In this document: one piece after another, positions 17,238-25,840 of the stretch
Numbering within the stretch: position 1 is the stretch's first letter
Layout of the letters: each line of letters opens with the position of its first letter
Origin: Chitinophagales bacterium
GTDB taxonomy: Bacteria > Bacteroidota > Bacteroidia > Chitinophagales > Chitinophagaceae
DNA: 64,000 bases
Assembly: GCA_017303335.1 (NCBI GenBank)
Contig: JAFLBK010000001.1
Span: forward strand, 1,183,001-1,247,000
Direction of reading: 5' to 3'
Made by a program: the position numbers and the translations under genes
The notes under the pieces: generated by a model
The model's database searches: none
What the model was told of the DNA's origin: nothing
Seen by the model: the letters and a program-made list of their open reading frames with translations, nothing else

Positions 17238-17579
17238 ATGAGCAACCTGGTAAAAGAATTCAACGACTACCGTACCCGGATGAACGAGGTTATTTTAAGC
17301 AAGGACAACCTGGTGATCAAACGCCTCTGGAACCTGGATACAAATACCTATGCCGCCGGCGCCCTGGATGTAAAAACAAAAGAACTGCTGGGGCTGGTGG
17401 CCAGCATGGTGCTTCGCTGCGACGACTGCATCAGGTATCACCTGGGAAAAGCACATGAATTGAATGTAAGCACCGAAGCGATGTATGAAGTGTTTGCCGT
17501 GGCCAATATCGTGGGCGGTACCATCGTTATTCCACATACACGTCGTGCTGCCGAATATTGGGAGGAACTTACAACCTGA
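17238..17579 (+). CDS. AhpD-like carboxymuconolactone decarboxylase family protein
   Basis: A 113-residue all-helical protein with the AhpD-type redox site CDDCIRYHLGKAHE near residue 57. AhpD-like proteins use such a CxxC pair for thiol-dependent peroxide reduction; others of the family are decarboxylases without the cysteines, so a redox role is favoured here. The ATG at 17238 follows a -7 box and gives the usual length. It is monocistronic as far as can be seen. Confidence 0.85.
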   Translation: MSNLVKEFNDYRTRMNEVILSKDNLVIKRLWNLDTNTYAAGALDVKTKELLGLVASMVLRCDDCIRYHLGKAHELNVSTEAMYEVFAVANIVGGTIVIPHTRRAAEYWEELTT

Positions 17580-17607
17580 TGGTTTCTTTGTGTATTCTGT
17601 GTAAAAC

Positions 17608-17668
17608 CTTTGTGTCTTTGTGGTAACCTGTTGACTCGCTCTGCTAATTTAACCACAAAGACACAAAG
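17608..17668. repeat. 17-bp perfect inverted repeat
   Basis: CTTTGTGTCTTTGTGGT at 17608-17624 is repeated inverted at 17652-17668 with a 27-bp loop. ACCACAAAGACACAAAG strings are known as dispersed genomic repeats. It lies between the AhpD-like gene and korB and could fold in RNA, but there is no T-run. Confidence 0.6.
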
Positions 17669-17768
17669 TGATTTTCACGAAGAAAACGGAGGGTAACAAG
17701 GCCTGAAAATTGACCGTTGACTATTGATTATCGAGTGTTTATTTTGATTAACTTTAGGACTCAATAAA

Positions 17769-18806
17769 ATGACTATGAGCGATACAGCCACAGCACCACA
17801 ACCGCTTACATCAAAGGATTTTGTGACCGACCAGGAGGTGCGCTGGTGTCCCGGTTGCGGAGATTATTCCATCCTTGCCCAGGTACAGAAAGTAATGCCT
17901 ACGCTGGGTATTCCCCGTGAAAATATCGTGATCGTTTCGGGCATCGGCTGCAGCAGCCGTTTCCCGTATTACATGAATACCTATGGCATGCACAGCATTC
18001 ATGGCCGTGCAACAGCCGTAGCCAGCGGACTGAAAGCCGCAAGGCCCGAACTGAGCGTTTGGGTTGTTACAGGCGATGGCGACGGGTTAAGCATCGGTGG
18101 CAACCACACCATCCACCTGCTGCGCCGCAATTTCGACATCAACATCCTGCTTTTCAATAACCAGATATACGGATTGACGAAAGGACAATATTCACCTACC
18201 TCCGAAGAGCACAAGATCACCAAATCAACGCCGTTCGGAAGTATCGATCACCCGTTCAATCCCCTGGCCCTGGCCATGGGCGCCGATGCCAGCTTCATCG
18301 CCCGTACCATGGACCGCGACCCCAAGCACCTGCAGTCTATGCTTCTTCGTGCACAACAGCACAAGGGCGCTTCCTTCCTGGAGATCTACCAGAACTGCAA
18401 CATCTTCAACGATGGCGCTTTTGAAATATTCACCGAAAAAGCCAGCAAGGCCGACGAAGTGCTGTTCCTGGAACAGGGCAAGCCCCTGGTCTTCGGCGCT
18501 TCGCAGAACAAAGGCATCAAGCTCGATGGTTTCAAACCGGTGATCGTGGATATCGACACCGCGGGCACCGATGGGCTCTGGATACACGACGAGAAAGATT
18601 TTTACAAAGCGCAGATACTGATCCGCATGTTCGACGACCCCCGCATGGAAGGGCACCTGCCCAGGCCGTTCGGTGTGTTCTTCGAAACAGAAAGAGCCTG
18701 CTACGAAGACAGCATGCAACTGCAGATCGACGACATCATCGCCAAGAAGGGAAAGGGCAACCTCGATAAACTGCTTCGGGGTAACGAAACCTGGACGATC
18801 AGTTAA
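17769..18806 (+). CDS. korB: 2-oxoacid:ferredoxin oxidoreductase, beta subunit
   Basis: A 345-residue thiamine-pyrophosphate-binding subunit of a 2-oxoacid:ferredoxin oxidoreductase. Diagnostic parts are VRWCPGCGDYSIL (the cysteines of the cluster and TPP region), GIGCSSRFPYY, HGRATAVASGLK and the TPP motif GDGDGLSIGGNHTIHLLRRN. Length and motifs fit the 2-oxoglutarate type (KorB), which needs an alpha subunit (KorA) to convert 2-oxoglutarate to succinyl-CoA. korA is normally adjacent but neither neighbour here is korA. A second ATG two codons later is equally possible. A strong terminator follows. Confidence 0.9.
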   Translation: MTMSDTATAPQPLTSKDFVTDQEVRWCPGCGDYSILAQVQKVMPTLGIPRENIVIVSGIGCSSRFPYYMNTYGMHSIHGRATAVASGLKAARPELSVWVVTGDGDGLSIGGNHTIHLLRRNFDINILLFNNQIYGLTKGQYSPTSEEHKITKSTPFGSIDHPFNPLALAMGADASFIARTMDRDPKHLQSMLLRAQQHKGASFLEIYQNCNIFNDGAFEIFTEKASKADEVLFLEQGKPLVFGASQNKGIKLDGFKPVIVDIDTAGTDGLWIHDEKDFYKAQILIRMFDDPRMEGHLPRPFGVFFETERACYEDSMQLQIDDIIAKKGKGNLDKLLRGNETWTIS

Positions 18807-18818
18807 CTTGAATCAGAT

Positions 18819-18847
18819 AACCCGGAATCCATTCCGGGTTTTTTATT
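18819..18847 (+). terminator. rho-independent terminator after korB
   Basis: AACCCGGAAT pairs with ATTCCGGGTT over a 2-nt centre, followed by TTTTATT. It is 12 bp after the korB stop. Confidence 0.88.
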
Positions 18848-19349
18848 AGCGGCAAAGCCGTTCGATCATGGATCGATGCGCCGGAAAATCGCTGACCAGC
18901 TTCTCCGCTTCCGCCATCTCAAAATCCGCAAAATCAAAACCAGGCGCTACGGTACAACCAACAAAACAAAATGCGGAGCCCGGTGCAGGCTCGCTGGCGA
19001 ACCAGCAACCAGCCGGAACAACGTACTGAAACAAGTCGCCATTTTCTATATTATTGCCCAGCTTGATGGTTTCCCATTCCCCGTTGGGGCGAATGAGGTG
19101 AACCAGCAAGGTATCACCGGCGTAAAAATGCCAGCATTCATCGGATTGAATGCGGTGCAGGGCGGAAAAATTCCCTTCTTCCAGTAAAAAATAAATAGCG
19201 GTTGAAAAATTACGGTCGCCGGTAAAGCGATCGGGCAAAGCGTTCTTACCGATCGATTCTTTCGAGCGGTAGGTTTCCTTATAGTAGCCGCCTTCGGGGT
19301 GAGGAAGCAGCGCAAAACGCCGGATCAATTCCTGTGCAGATAATGGCAT
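18846..19349 (-). CDS. cupin superfamily protein (DUF985 / Cupin_5)
   Basis: A 167-residue beta-barrel protein of the Cupin_5 family. The typical N-terminus MPLSAQELIRRFALLPHPEGGYYKE supports the ATG at 19349 rather than the longer ORF. HRIQSDECWHFYAGDTL and VPAGCWFASEP are the usual cupin strand motifs. Biochemical function in this family is poorly known; a sugar epimerase-like or regulatory role has been suggested for relatives. It is convergent with korB and shares the terminator region. Confidence 0.85.
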   Translation of the reverse strand: MPLSAQELIRRFALLPHPEGGYYKETYRSKESIGKNALPDRFTGDRNFSTAIYFLLEEGNFSALHRIQSDECWHFYAGDTLLVHLIRPNGEWETIKLGNNIENGDLFQYVVPAGCWFASEPAPGSAFCFVGCTVAPGFDFADFEMAEAEKLVSDFPAHRSMIERLCR

Positions 19350-19420
19350 GCAAACAATTTGAACAAATATAAATACAAATGGCCCGCATCGCTGCAGGCC
19401 ATTTCGTAACAATGTATCGG

Positions 19421-20410
19421 TTAAAGCATTCCCTTGTTCAACAGGTATTCCGCTATCTGAACGGCATTGGTGGCGGCGCCCTTGCGCAGGTTATCGCTCA
19501 CGATCCAGCAGTTGAGGGTCTTCGGCTGCGTTTCATCGCGGCGGATGCGGCCTACAAACGTGTCGTCTTTGTCGTGTGCCGTAAGCGGCATCGGGTAGAT
19601 GAAATTGGCCACATCGTCTTTCAGCACCACACCCGGGGCGTTGGAAAGAATATCTTTCACTTCGGCCAGGTCGAAATCGTTTTCGAATTCGATGTTCACA
19701 CTTTCGCTGTGCCCGCCAACCGTAGGGATCCGCACACAGGTGGCTGTAACCCGGATCGAGTCGTCGCCCATGATCTTTTTGGTTTCATTGGTCATCTTCA
19801 TCTCTTCCTTGGTATACCCGTTATCCAGGAACACATCGATGTGCGGGATCGCATTCAGGTCGATCGGGTATTTATAGGCCATCTCGCCTTCGATCCCCTT
19901 GCGTTCATTCATCAATTGCGCAACCGCCTTTACACCGGTTCCGGTTACGCTTTGGTAGGTGCTTACCACCACCCGTTTGATCCGGTATTTCTCGTGCAGG
20001 GGTTTTAGTACCACCACCAGCTGGATGGTGGAACAGTTCGGGTTGGCGATGATCTTATCCTGAGGGGTGAGAACAGCCGCGTTCACTTCGGGTACCACCA
20101 GTTTTTTGGAGGGGTCCATGCGCCAGGCGCTGGAATTGTCGATAACCGTGATTCCGGCCTCGGCGAATTTGGGTGCCAGCTCCAGCGAAGTGCTTCCTCC
20201 GGCAGAAAAAATGGCCACATTCGGTTTTGTTGCAATGGCGTCGGCGGCGCTGACGATCTTATACTGTTTACCCTTAAAACTTACTTCCTTACCAATGCTC
20301 TTCTCCGAAGCAACAGGTATCAGTTCATCAACAGGAAAATTTCGTTCGGCCAATACCTGGAGTATCTTGCTTCCAACCAGCCCGGTGGCGCCAACAACAG
20401 CAACTTTCAT
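19421..20410 (-). CDS. asd: aspartate-semialdehyde dehydrogenase
   Basis: A 329-residue NADPH-dependent enzyme that reduces aspartyl phosphate to aspartate semialdehyde in the lysine, diaminopimelate, methionine and threonine pathways. The N-terminal Rossmann motif is VVGATGLVGSKIL, the catalytic Cys126 is in ANPNCSTIQ, and the substrate-binding part includes QSVTGTG and VRIPTVGGHSESV. Length is standard. No other gene of the pathway is adjacent. Confidence 0.96.
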   Translation of the reverse strand: MKVAVVGATGLVGSKILQVLAERNFPVDELIPVASEKSIGKEVSFKGKQYKIVSAADAIATKPNVAIFSAGGSTSLELAPKFAEAGITVIDNSSAWRMDPSKKLVVPEVNAAVLTPQDKIIANPNCSTIQLVVVLKPLHEKYRIKRVVVSTYQSVTGTGVKAVAQLMNERKGIEGEMAYKYPIDLNAIPHIDVFLDNGYTKEEMKMTNETKKIMGDDSIRVTATCVRIPTVGGHSESVNIEFENDFDLAEVKDILSNAPGVVLKDDVANFIYPMPLTAHDKDDTFVGRIRRDETQPKTLNCWIVSDNLRKGAATNAVQIAEYLLNKGML

Positions 20411-20566
20411 TTTTTTAATCAGGATTTTTTGAGTTAAACAACAAGGAAACCCTTTGGGGGCCTGCTATTTTGTGATTGCGAAAGTAGCAACTAATTGCAG
20501 CCCCGCCAAACTCCCGATCCTTTGAAAGACCCGTGTTCAGCATGGATATCCAAAATCGACTTTTAC

Positions 20567-22291
20567 ATGACAATACGGAAACGCTGTTTGCTGGTATTTG
20601 TAATGGTATTGCTGAATCTGTTTGGTAAGGCACAGGTGGCGGCACGCTACGATATTGTGATCGCCGAGATCATGGCCGATCCCACACCCCAGGTAGGATT
20701 GCCGAACAATGAGTGGATCGAGTTGAAGAATATTTCAGCTATCGCTATCAATTTATCCGGCTGGCGTATCGGCGACGCTACCGGTCAAAGTGGTCCCATG
20801 CCCTCTTTTGTGCTGCAACCCGATAGTGTGGTGATCGTTTGCACGGGCGGTGCGGTGGCAGCGATGAGTGTATTCGGCCCTTCGATACCGGTGACCAGTT
20901 TTCCCTCGCTCGACAATACCGGCGATATGATCTTTTTACGAAGTCCGCAGAACAGGATCATTCATTCGGTATCCTATACTGATGCCTGGTACCAGAATGA
21001 ACTGAAAAAAGAAGGAGGATGGACGATCGAAATGATCGATCCCCGGAATCCCTGCAATGGAATGAACAACTGGAAAGCCAGCACGGATGCGAAAGGGGGT
21101 ACGCCCGGGAAAAAGAACGCGGTTGATGCGGTGAATAAAGATACCACAGCGCCGCGGTTGTTGCGGGCATTCGCCCCGGACAGTATGCAGATCACCCTGC
21201 TTTTTGACGAACCGCTGGACAGCGCCAGGGCCGCGATCGCCACGCATTATACAATCAGCGATGGAATGGGTATACCCCAATCCGTACAGGTCATCGCTCC
21301 CTCGTTTGATAAAGTGAATCTCCGGTTAGCATCTGCGCTCTCATCCGGCAGGATCTATACAGTATCGGTTCAATTGGCTGCCGACTGCGCAGGTAACCCC
21401 GTAGAACCGAACAGTACAGCAAGGGTTGGCATAAGTGAGATGGCCGACAGCAGTGATGTGGTGATCAATGAAATTTTATTCAATCCACGGGCTGGTGGAA
21501 CCGACTTTGTGGAAATGTACAACCGGGGTATCAAGATCATCAATCTCAAAGAACTTTCCATCGCCAACAGGAATACAGCCGGAACAATTGCAAACATCAA
21601 ACAACTGAATACAGACAATTACCTTTTCTTTCCCGGGGATTATCTTGTCATTACGGAAGAGCCTGACATTGTCAGGCGGGATTTCATTGCCAGGAATACC
21701 GACGCTTTTACAACAGTAACCCCGCTGCCCTCTTATAATGACGACAAAGGCAATGTGATCATTCTGAATGCCCGGGGTACCATCGTGGATGAACTCGCCT
21801 ACGATGAAAAATGGCATTTCAAACTGATCAACAATCCGGAAGGTGTTGCCTTGGAGCGGATCGACTGCGACGGGATGACCCGGAACCCCGACAACTGGCA
21901 CAGCGCCGCCGCCAGTGTGGGATATGGTACGCCCACCTACAAAAACTCCCAGTACCTGGCCGATCCCAAAGCAGGAGGCTCTGTAACGATCAAGCCAGAT
22001 ATTATATCGCCAGACAACGACGGACTGGATGATTTTGCCAGTATCAGCTATCAATTTCCCGCTCCGGGTTATGTTGTTAATATAACCGTCTTTGATGCCG
22101 CGGGCAGGCCTGTTCGGTATTTGCAGCGCAACGCGTTGTGCGGCGTAAACAGCTATTTTCAATGGGATGGACTGGGTGAGTCGGGCAGGCAGTTGCCTGT
22201 AGGCATTTATATTATCCTGTCAGAAGCATTCAACCTCAACGGTAAAAAGAAACAATTTAAAAATGTGATCGTGCTTGCGAGGAGGAACTAG
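20567..22291 (+). CDS. exported lamin-tail-domain protein with FlgD-like C-terminus
   Basis: A 574-residue surface or secreted protein. The ATG at 20567 gives a signal peptide (TIRKRCLLVFVMVLLNLFGKAQ). Domains in order: a lamin-tail domain (about 27-150; VIAEIMADPTP, NEWIELKN), an Ig-like domain (about 190-290; TTAPRLLRAFAPDSMQITL), a second lamin-tail domain (about 300-430; DVVINEILFNP, FVEMYNRG) and a C-terminal FlgD/gliding-associated beta-sandwich (from about 475; ISPDNDGLDDFASI ... QLPVGIYII). This arrangement is typical of secreted proteins of Bacteroidota. Function unknown, probably adhesive or structural. Confidence 0.88.
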   Translation: MTIRKRCLLVFVMVLLNLFGKAQVAARYDIVIAEIMADPTPQVGLPNNEWIELKNISAIAINLSGWRIGDATGQSGPMPSFVLQPDSVVIVCTGGAVAAMSVFGPSIPVTSFPSLDNTGDMIFLRSPQNRIIHSVSYTDAWYQNELKKEGGWTIEMIDPRNPCNGMNNWKASTDAKGGTPGKKNAVDAVNKDTTAPRLLRAFAPDSMQITLLFDEPLDSARAAIATHYTISDGMGIPQSVQVIAPSFDKVNLRLASALSSGRIYTVSVQLAADCAGNPVEPNSTARVGISEMADSSDVVINEILFNPRAGGTDFVEMYNRGIKIINLKELSIANRNTAGTIANIKQLNTDNYLFFPGDYLVITEEPDIVRRDFIARNTDAFTTVTPLPSYNDDKGNVIILNARGTIVDELAYDEKWHFKLINNPEGVALERIDCDGMTRNPDNWHSAAASVGYGTPTYKNSQYLADPKAGGSVTIKPDIISPDNDGLDDFASISYQFPAPGYVVNITVFDAAGRPVRYLQRNALCGVNSYFQWDGLGESGRQLPVGIYIILSEAFNLNGKKKQFKNVIVLARRN

Positions 22292-22441
22292 GTATCCCCC
22301 TCTTGGACCTTGATACAACGCTGGCAGGTCTGCTACTTGTTTACAAGGATCAACCTGTTGCATGACGGGAATATCACCGACAAGCATGACTGATCTGGGC
22401 ACTATGCGCTCCTCTATGTACTTGAAGCTGTCTGAAGTAAA

Positions 22442-22471
22442 AAACAAAAGCCCCGGGATATATCCCGGGGC
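22442..22471 (-). terminator. terminator between convergent genes
   Basis: GCCCCGGGATATATCCCGGGGC (22450-22471) is a perfect hairpin. On the minus strand it is followed by TTTTGTTTTTT, so it mainly ends the PfkB kinase transcript; it may also stop the lamin-tail transcript. Confidence 0.85.
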
Positions 22472-22492
22472 CCTTTATCCTGGTAGTATTTT

Positions 22493-23416
22493 TTATACAA
22501 GATCAATATCGAAATTCACCAGCTGAACAAACTCATTCAGTCGTTCATCAATATCTTCTTTGCTGATCTCTTTCAAACGTTCGGGTCCGAATTTCTCTAC
22601 ACAGAAACTGGCCATGGCGCTGCCGATGATGATGGCGGTTTTCATGTTCTCAAAACTGATGTCCCTGGTTTTGGCCAGGTGACCGATAAAACCTCCGGCA
22701 AAAGTGTCGCCGGCCCCGGTGGGATCGAATACCTCTTCCAGCGGCAGGGCAGGGGCGAAGAATACATGATCGCCATGGAACAGCAGGGCGCCGTGTTCTC
22801 CCTTTTTGATGATCAGGAACTGCGGCCCCATCCGCATGATCTCACGGGCGGCTTTCACCAGGGAAAGTTCTCCGCTTAATTGGCGGGCTTCGCCATCGTT
22901 GACCAGCAGCACATCCACTTTTTTCAATACTTCTTTCAGGTCGTCCATGGCTGTATCCATCCAGAAGTTCATGGTATCCATTACGATCAGTTTCGGGCGT
23001 TCTTTCAATTGTTCGATCACGCTGAGCTGCAGCTTGGGCATCAGGTTGCCGAGCATCAGGAATTCGGCGCCCTGGTACGCTTCAGGTACAACGGGGTTGA
23101 AATCCGCCAGTACATTCAGGTCGGTTACCAGCGTATCGCGGGTATTCATATCCATGTGGTACTTACCGCTCCAGAAAAAGGACTTTTTATCTTTTACGAT
23201 CTCCACGCCATTGAGCGCTACACCCCGCCTTTTCAGCTCTTCCATTTCTTCGGCCGGAAAATCATAACCCACGATGGATATCTGCTGAACAGGCGATACA
23301 AAATTACTGGCCGCGTAGGCCACATAGGTAGCCGATCCACCAACGATACGATCTGTTTTTCCAAACGGTGTTTCAATGGCGTCAAAAGCCATGGTGCCAA
23401 CGCAAATGAGTGACAT
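22493..23416 (-). CDS. PfkB family sugar kinase
   Basis: A 307-residue ribokinase-fold kinase. The PfkB ATP and anion-hole signature DPTGAGDTFAGGFIG is present near residue 230, with the catalytic Asp in GAGD. The N-terminal GGSATYVAYAASNF is the substrate-lid region. Substrates of the family are sugars or nucleosides and cannot be assigned here. A good -7 box lies 50 bp upstream and a strong terminator follows the stop, so it is monocistronic. Confidence 0.9.
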   Translation of the reverse strand: MSLICVGTMAFDAIETPFGKTDRIVGGSATYVAYAASNFVSPVQQISIVGYDFPAEEMEELKRRGVALNGVEIVKDKKSFFWSGKYHMDMNTRDTLVTDLNVLADFNPVVPEAYQGAEFLMLGNLMPKLQLSVIEQLKERPKLIVMDTMNFWMDTAMDDLKEVLKKVDVLLVNDGEARQLSGELSLVKAAREIMRMGPQFLIIKKGEHGALLFHGDHVFFAPALPLEEVFDPTGAGDTFAGGFIGHLAKTRDISFENMKTAIIIGSAMASFCVEKFGPERLKEISKEDIDERLNEFVQLVNFDIDLV

Positions 23417-23465
23417 AAACTGGTTTTAGAATACTGTTGCAGTAGCCGGATATTGACTACGGCCG

Positions 23466-23473
23466 CAAAAGTA
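23466..23473 (-). promoter_or_regulatory. -7 promoter box TACTTTTG for the PfkB kinase
   Basis: On the minus strand TACTTTTG is followed by CGGCC. It matches TAnnTTTG and lies 50 bp before the ATG at 23416. Confidence 0.5.
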
Positions 23474-23520
23474 ACTGATTAAAATGATTTTAGTAAGTTG
23501 TGCGGTAATTATCATCGCAG

Positions 23521-24132
23521 GTGCTCATCCGCATACATCCGAAAGACCCCCAGCCCAGGCTGGTCAAGCAGGTAGCCGAATGCCTGAAAACCGGGGGCGT
23601 GATCATTTATCCTACCGATACCATTTACGGCCTGGGTTGTGATATCAACCAGCAGAAAGCCGTTGAGCGTATATGCCGTATCAAGAACATCGATCCGCAG
23701 AAAGCGCAGTTGTCTTTTATCTGCCGCGATCTCAGTCATTTCAGCGATTATACAAAAAGCATCGACACGCCCTTGTACCGCCTGCTGAAACGCTATCTGC
23801 CCGGACCCTACACCTTTATCCTGCCCGCGAGCAAACTTGTTCCGAAGATCCTGCAAAGCAAAAAATCGACGATTGGTCTTCGGGTACCCGATAATACGAT
23901 ATGCCGCCATATTCTTGCCGAACTGGGCAATCCCATCCTGAGCGCCTCCCTTCCGGGTGATATGGTGGAGGAATATACCGACCCGGAAGTGATCCAGGCC
24001 CGGTTTGGCGATCAGGTTGATTTTGTGGTCGACGGCGGCATCGGCGGGATGATACCCTCCACCATCGTTGACTGTACCAGCAGCGAATGGACCGTTACCC
24101 GACAGGGTCTCGGTGAGATCGACCTTGACTGA
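23521..24132 (+). CDS. L-threonylcarbamoyladenylate synthase (TsaC/Sua5/YrdC family)
   Basis: A 203-residue YrdC-fold enzyme that makes threonylcarbamoyl-AMP from threonine, bicarbonate and ATP for the t6A modification of tRNAs. Signatures: GGVIIYPTDTIYGLGCD, the K/R-rich SFICRDL region, LPGPYTFILPA and STIVDCTSSEW. There is no C-terminal Sua5 domain, so it is the short TsaC-like form. The start is GTG at 23521 (MLIRIHPKDP), which gives the usual N-terminus; no ATG fits. Confidence 0.93.
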   Translation: MLIRIHPKDPQPRLVKQVAECLKTGGVIIYPTDTIYGLGCDINQQKAVERICRIKNIDPQKAQLSFICRDLSHFSDYTKSIDTPLYRLLKRYLPGPYTFILPASKLVPKILQSKKSTIGLRVPDNTICRHILAELGNPILSASLPGDMVEEYTDPEVIQARFGDQVDFVVDGGIGGMIPSTIVDCTSSEWTVTRQGLGEIDLD

Positions 24133-24161
24133 TAAGAACCTTCAACTGCTATGTCGTCAAA

Positions 24162-24192
24162 TAAAAATCCCGCCCGGTATAACCGAACGGGA
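24162..24192 (-). terminator. imperfect terminator after the small basic exported protein
   Basis: On the minus strand TCCCG(TT)CGGT pairs with ACCG(GG)CGGGA with a 2-by-2 internal loop, followed by TTTTTATTT. It lies about 30 bp after the stop at 24222. Confidence 0.6.
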
Positions 24193-24221
24193 ACAGGTCT
24201 CAGAACAGAGGTAACGCTGGT

Positions 24222-24524
24222 TTAAATACGATGCCTGCGGTTGTGCTTCATGCGGTGGATGGCCCGGCTGTTCATACGCTTTTCACGGCGGATCTCTTTA
24301 CGTTCCCTGCGGGTGATCACGCCATCCCGGTGTGCCCTGCGTACATGGCGTTGGGTGCGAAATTCACGCATCCGAAGAGTTCTCGCTTCTCCGCGGGTAA
24401 GTTCTCCGCTCCGGATACCGTCATTGATCCGGTGGCGTTGCATGTTTTGCCGGTACTGGGCATCCGCGGTGCTGATCGCCAGCACAAACAGAATAATAAA
24501 TGTTGCTGATAATTTTAATTTCAT
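24222..24524 (-). CDS. small Arg/His-rich exported protein
   Basis: A 100-residue protein with a signal peptide (MKLKLSATFIILFVLAISTADAQ) and a very basic mature part rich in Arg and His (RHVRRAHRDGVITRRERKEIRREKR). The repeated ELTRGEARTLR / GVITRRERKEI pattern looks like two helix-loop-helix units of a common Bacteroidota exported family. Function unknown; binding of nucleic acid, metal or envelope polymer is possible. Monocistronic, with a terminator downstream. Confidence 0.75.
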   Translation of the reverse strand: MKLKLSATFIILFVLAISTADAQYRQNMQRHRINDGIRSGELTRGEARTLRMREFRTQRHVRRAHRDGVITRRERKEIRREKRMNSRAIHRMKHNRRHRI

Positions 24525-24594
24525 GGCTGTTGTTTTAAAATGAAAAATGCGACTTCATAGACGAAGCCGGGTACCCGAAGTTTAAACAGGCTGG

Positions 24595-25191
24595 CTAGAA
24601 ATGCAGTTGCGTATCGGGGAGGATCTTGAAGCTCTTGCGGTGATAGGGGCAAAGTCCGTGCAGTTCGATTGCCTGCCGGTGTGAGGCTGTGCCATAACCC
24701 TTGTTGTTTTCCCAGTCGTACATGGGAAATTCCTGGTGGATCTTTTTCATGTACTCATCCCGGTAGGTTTTGGCCAGGATGCTGGCCGCCGCGATGGAGG
24801 CGTATTTGCCGTCTCCCTTAACGATGCATTGATGCGCTATTCCTTTGTAGGGTTTGAACCGGTTTCCGTCAATGAGCAGGAAGGATGGGTTGGTGGATAG
24901 TGAACCGATCGCCAGGTGCATGGCCCGGTAACTGGCCTGCAGGATATTGATCTTGTCGATGGTGGGGTTGTCGACACTGGCAACGGCATAGGCGATGCTT
25001 TCTTTTTCTATAACGGGGCGAAGGAGATCACGTTGCTTTTCGTTGAGTTGTTTACTGTCGTTCAGCGACGGATGAAAAAAATCCCCGGGCAATATCACGG
25101 CCGCGGCAAATACAGGTCCGGCATAGCAACCGCGGCCCGCTTCGTCTACACCGGCTTCAATATGATCCTTATGGAGAAAGGGCTCCAGCAT
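24595..25191 (-). CDS. rnhB: ribonuclease HII
   Basis: A 198-residue RNase HII that cuts the RNA strand of RNA-DNA hybrids and removes misincorporated ribonucleotides. The active-site motif is AGVDEAGRGCYAGPV, followed by SKQLNEKQR, ILQASYRAMHLAI with the next acidic residues (LLIDGNRF) and SIAAASILAKTYRDEYM. The ATG at 25191 is chosen over a TTG at 25203 because a -7-like GATATTTG (25208-25201) overlaps the TTG. The transposon insertion begins 39 bp upstream of the ATG and has replaced its -33 region. Confidence 0.94.
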   Translation of the reverse strand: MLEPFLHKDHIEAGVDEAGRGCYAGPVFAAAVILPGDFFHPSLNDSKQLNEKQRDLLRPVIEKESIAYAVASVDNPTIDKINILQASYRAMHLAIGSLSTNPSFLLIDGNRFKPYKGIAHQCIVKGDGKYASIAAASILAKTYRDEYMKKIHQEFPMYDWENNKGYGTASHRQAIELHGLCPYHRKSFKILPDTQLHF

Positions 25192-25229
25192 TTTGTTCAA
25201 CAAATATCAGCGAATTGAGGAAAAAAACA

Positions 25230-25282
25230 GGTAGTGTCCTAATTTGAAGTGTTTGATTTACAATGCTTGAGCGAAAAAGCAA
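25230..25282. repeat. left terminal inverted repeat of the transposon
   Basis: Starts GGTAGTGTCCTAATTT and contains the subterminal motif TGCTTGAGCGAAAAAGCA at 25264-25281. It differs from the right end at 8 of 53 positions. A motif of the same type occurs inside the element at 27937-27956. Confidence 0.88.
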
Positions 25283-25285
25283 CAT

Positions 25286-25840
25286 TTAATATGTTAGAAC
25301 TGTTATTCCTGCTTGTGGGATATTATTAGCTGCCATATCTGAATCATCGGAAACAACTACCCAGTTTTTCCTTTTGGCCTGATAAGTATAATAACTATCG
25401 TTGAACCCTATACTTTGAAAGAGTGCCAGAACATCATCCATGTTTATAGCATTGAATTCATCGCTGCACCTCTGTGAAAATTTGAGGATATTATTCAAAT
25501 GTATTTTTATTTCAGATACGGTTTTTATAAATTGATGTGATCCAACATAGTCCTTTTTGAATGAGCTAAAATATTGTGGTTTCCCTGTTTTATTGCACAA
25601 ATCAAAGTCTAATCTTAAATACCTGTTACAAAATTCAGATAAAACTAGAGTATTAATATATATGTGAGATTTGCGGCTTAGCGCATATTGGTAGAATTTT
25701 GAATAAACTGCTTGTCTTTTGTCTTTTTGAAAATTTGCTAGAGGGCAATATATATACATCCAAATATTATTATCGAAGAAAAAAGTATCTCCGGCTTTAA
25801 TATTGTAATTACCTACTTTTAAAATATTATTAGGAGGCAT
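25286..25840 (-). CDS. PIN-domain nuclease, probable effector of a GHKL-STAS-PIN cassette
   Basis: A 184-residue protein with the acidic residues of a PIN RNase: Asp23 in TFFFDNNIW, Glu69 in LVLSEFCNRY, Asp148 in IGFNDSYYTYQAK and Asp165/166 in WVVVSDDSDM. PIN domains are metal-dependent endoribonucleases, commonly toxins. The ATG at 25840 overlaps the end of the STAS-like gene by 11 bp, pointing to translational coupling. It is the last gene of the cassette and ends only 4 bp from the left terminal repeat. The target RNA is unknown. No VapB-type antitoxin is present; the STAS and ATPase partners would have to restrain it, which is inference. Confidence 0.8.
   Translation of the reverse strand: MPPNNILKVGNYNIKAGDTFFFDNNIWMYIYCPLANFQKDKRQAVYSKFYQYALSRKSHIYINTLVLSEFCNRYLRLDFDLCNKTGKPQYFSSFKKDYVGSHQFIKTVSEIKIHLNNILKFSQRCSDEFNAINMDDVLALFQSIGFNDSYYTYQAKRKNWVVVSDDSDMAANNIPQAGITVLTY

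Noticed and set aside
17580..17768. A CRISPR-like or terminator reading of the ACCACAAAGACACAAAG repeats
   Set aside because: There are only two copies, inverted, with no spacer array and no T-run. Listed only as an inverted repeat.
22220..22447. 75-residue minus-strand ORF between the lamin-tail and PfkB genes
   Set aside because: It overlaps the end of the lamin-tail gene, has no family resemblance and covers the region just before a shared terminator. Probably chance.
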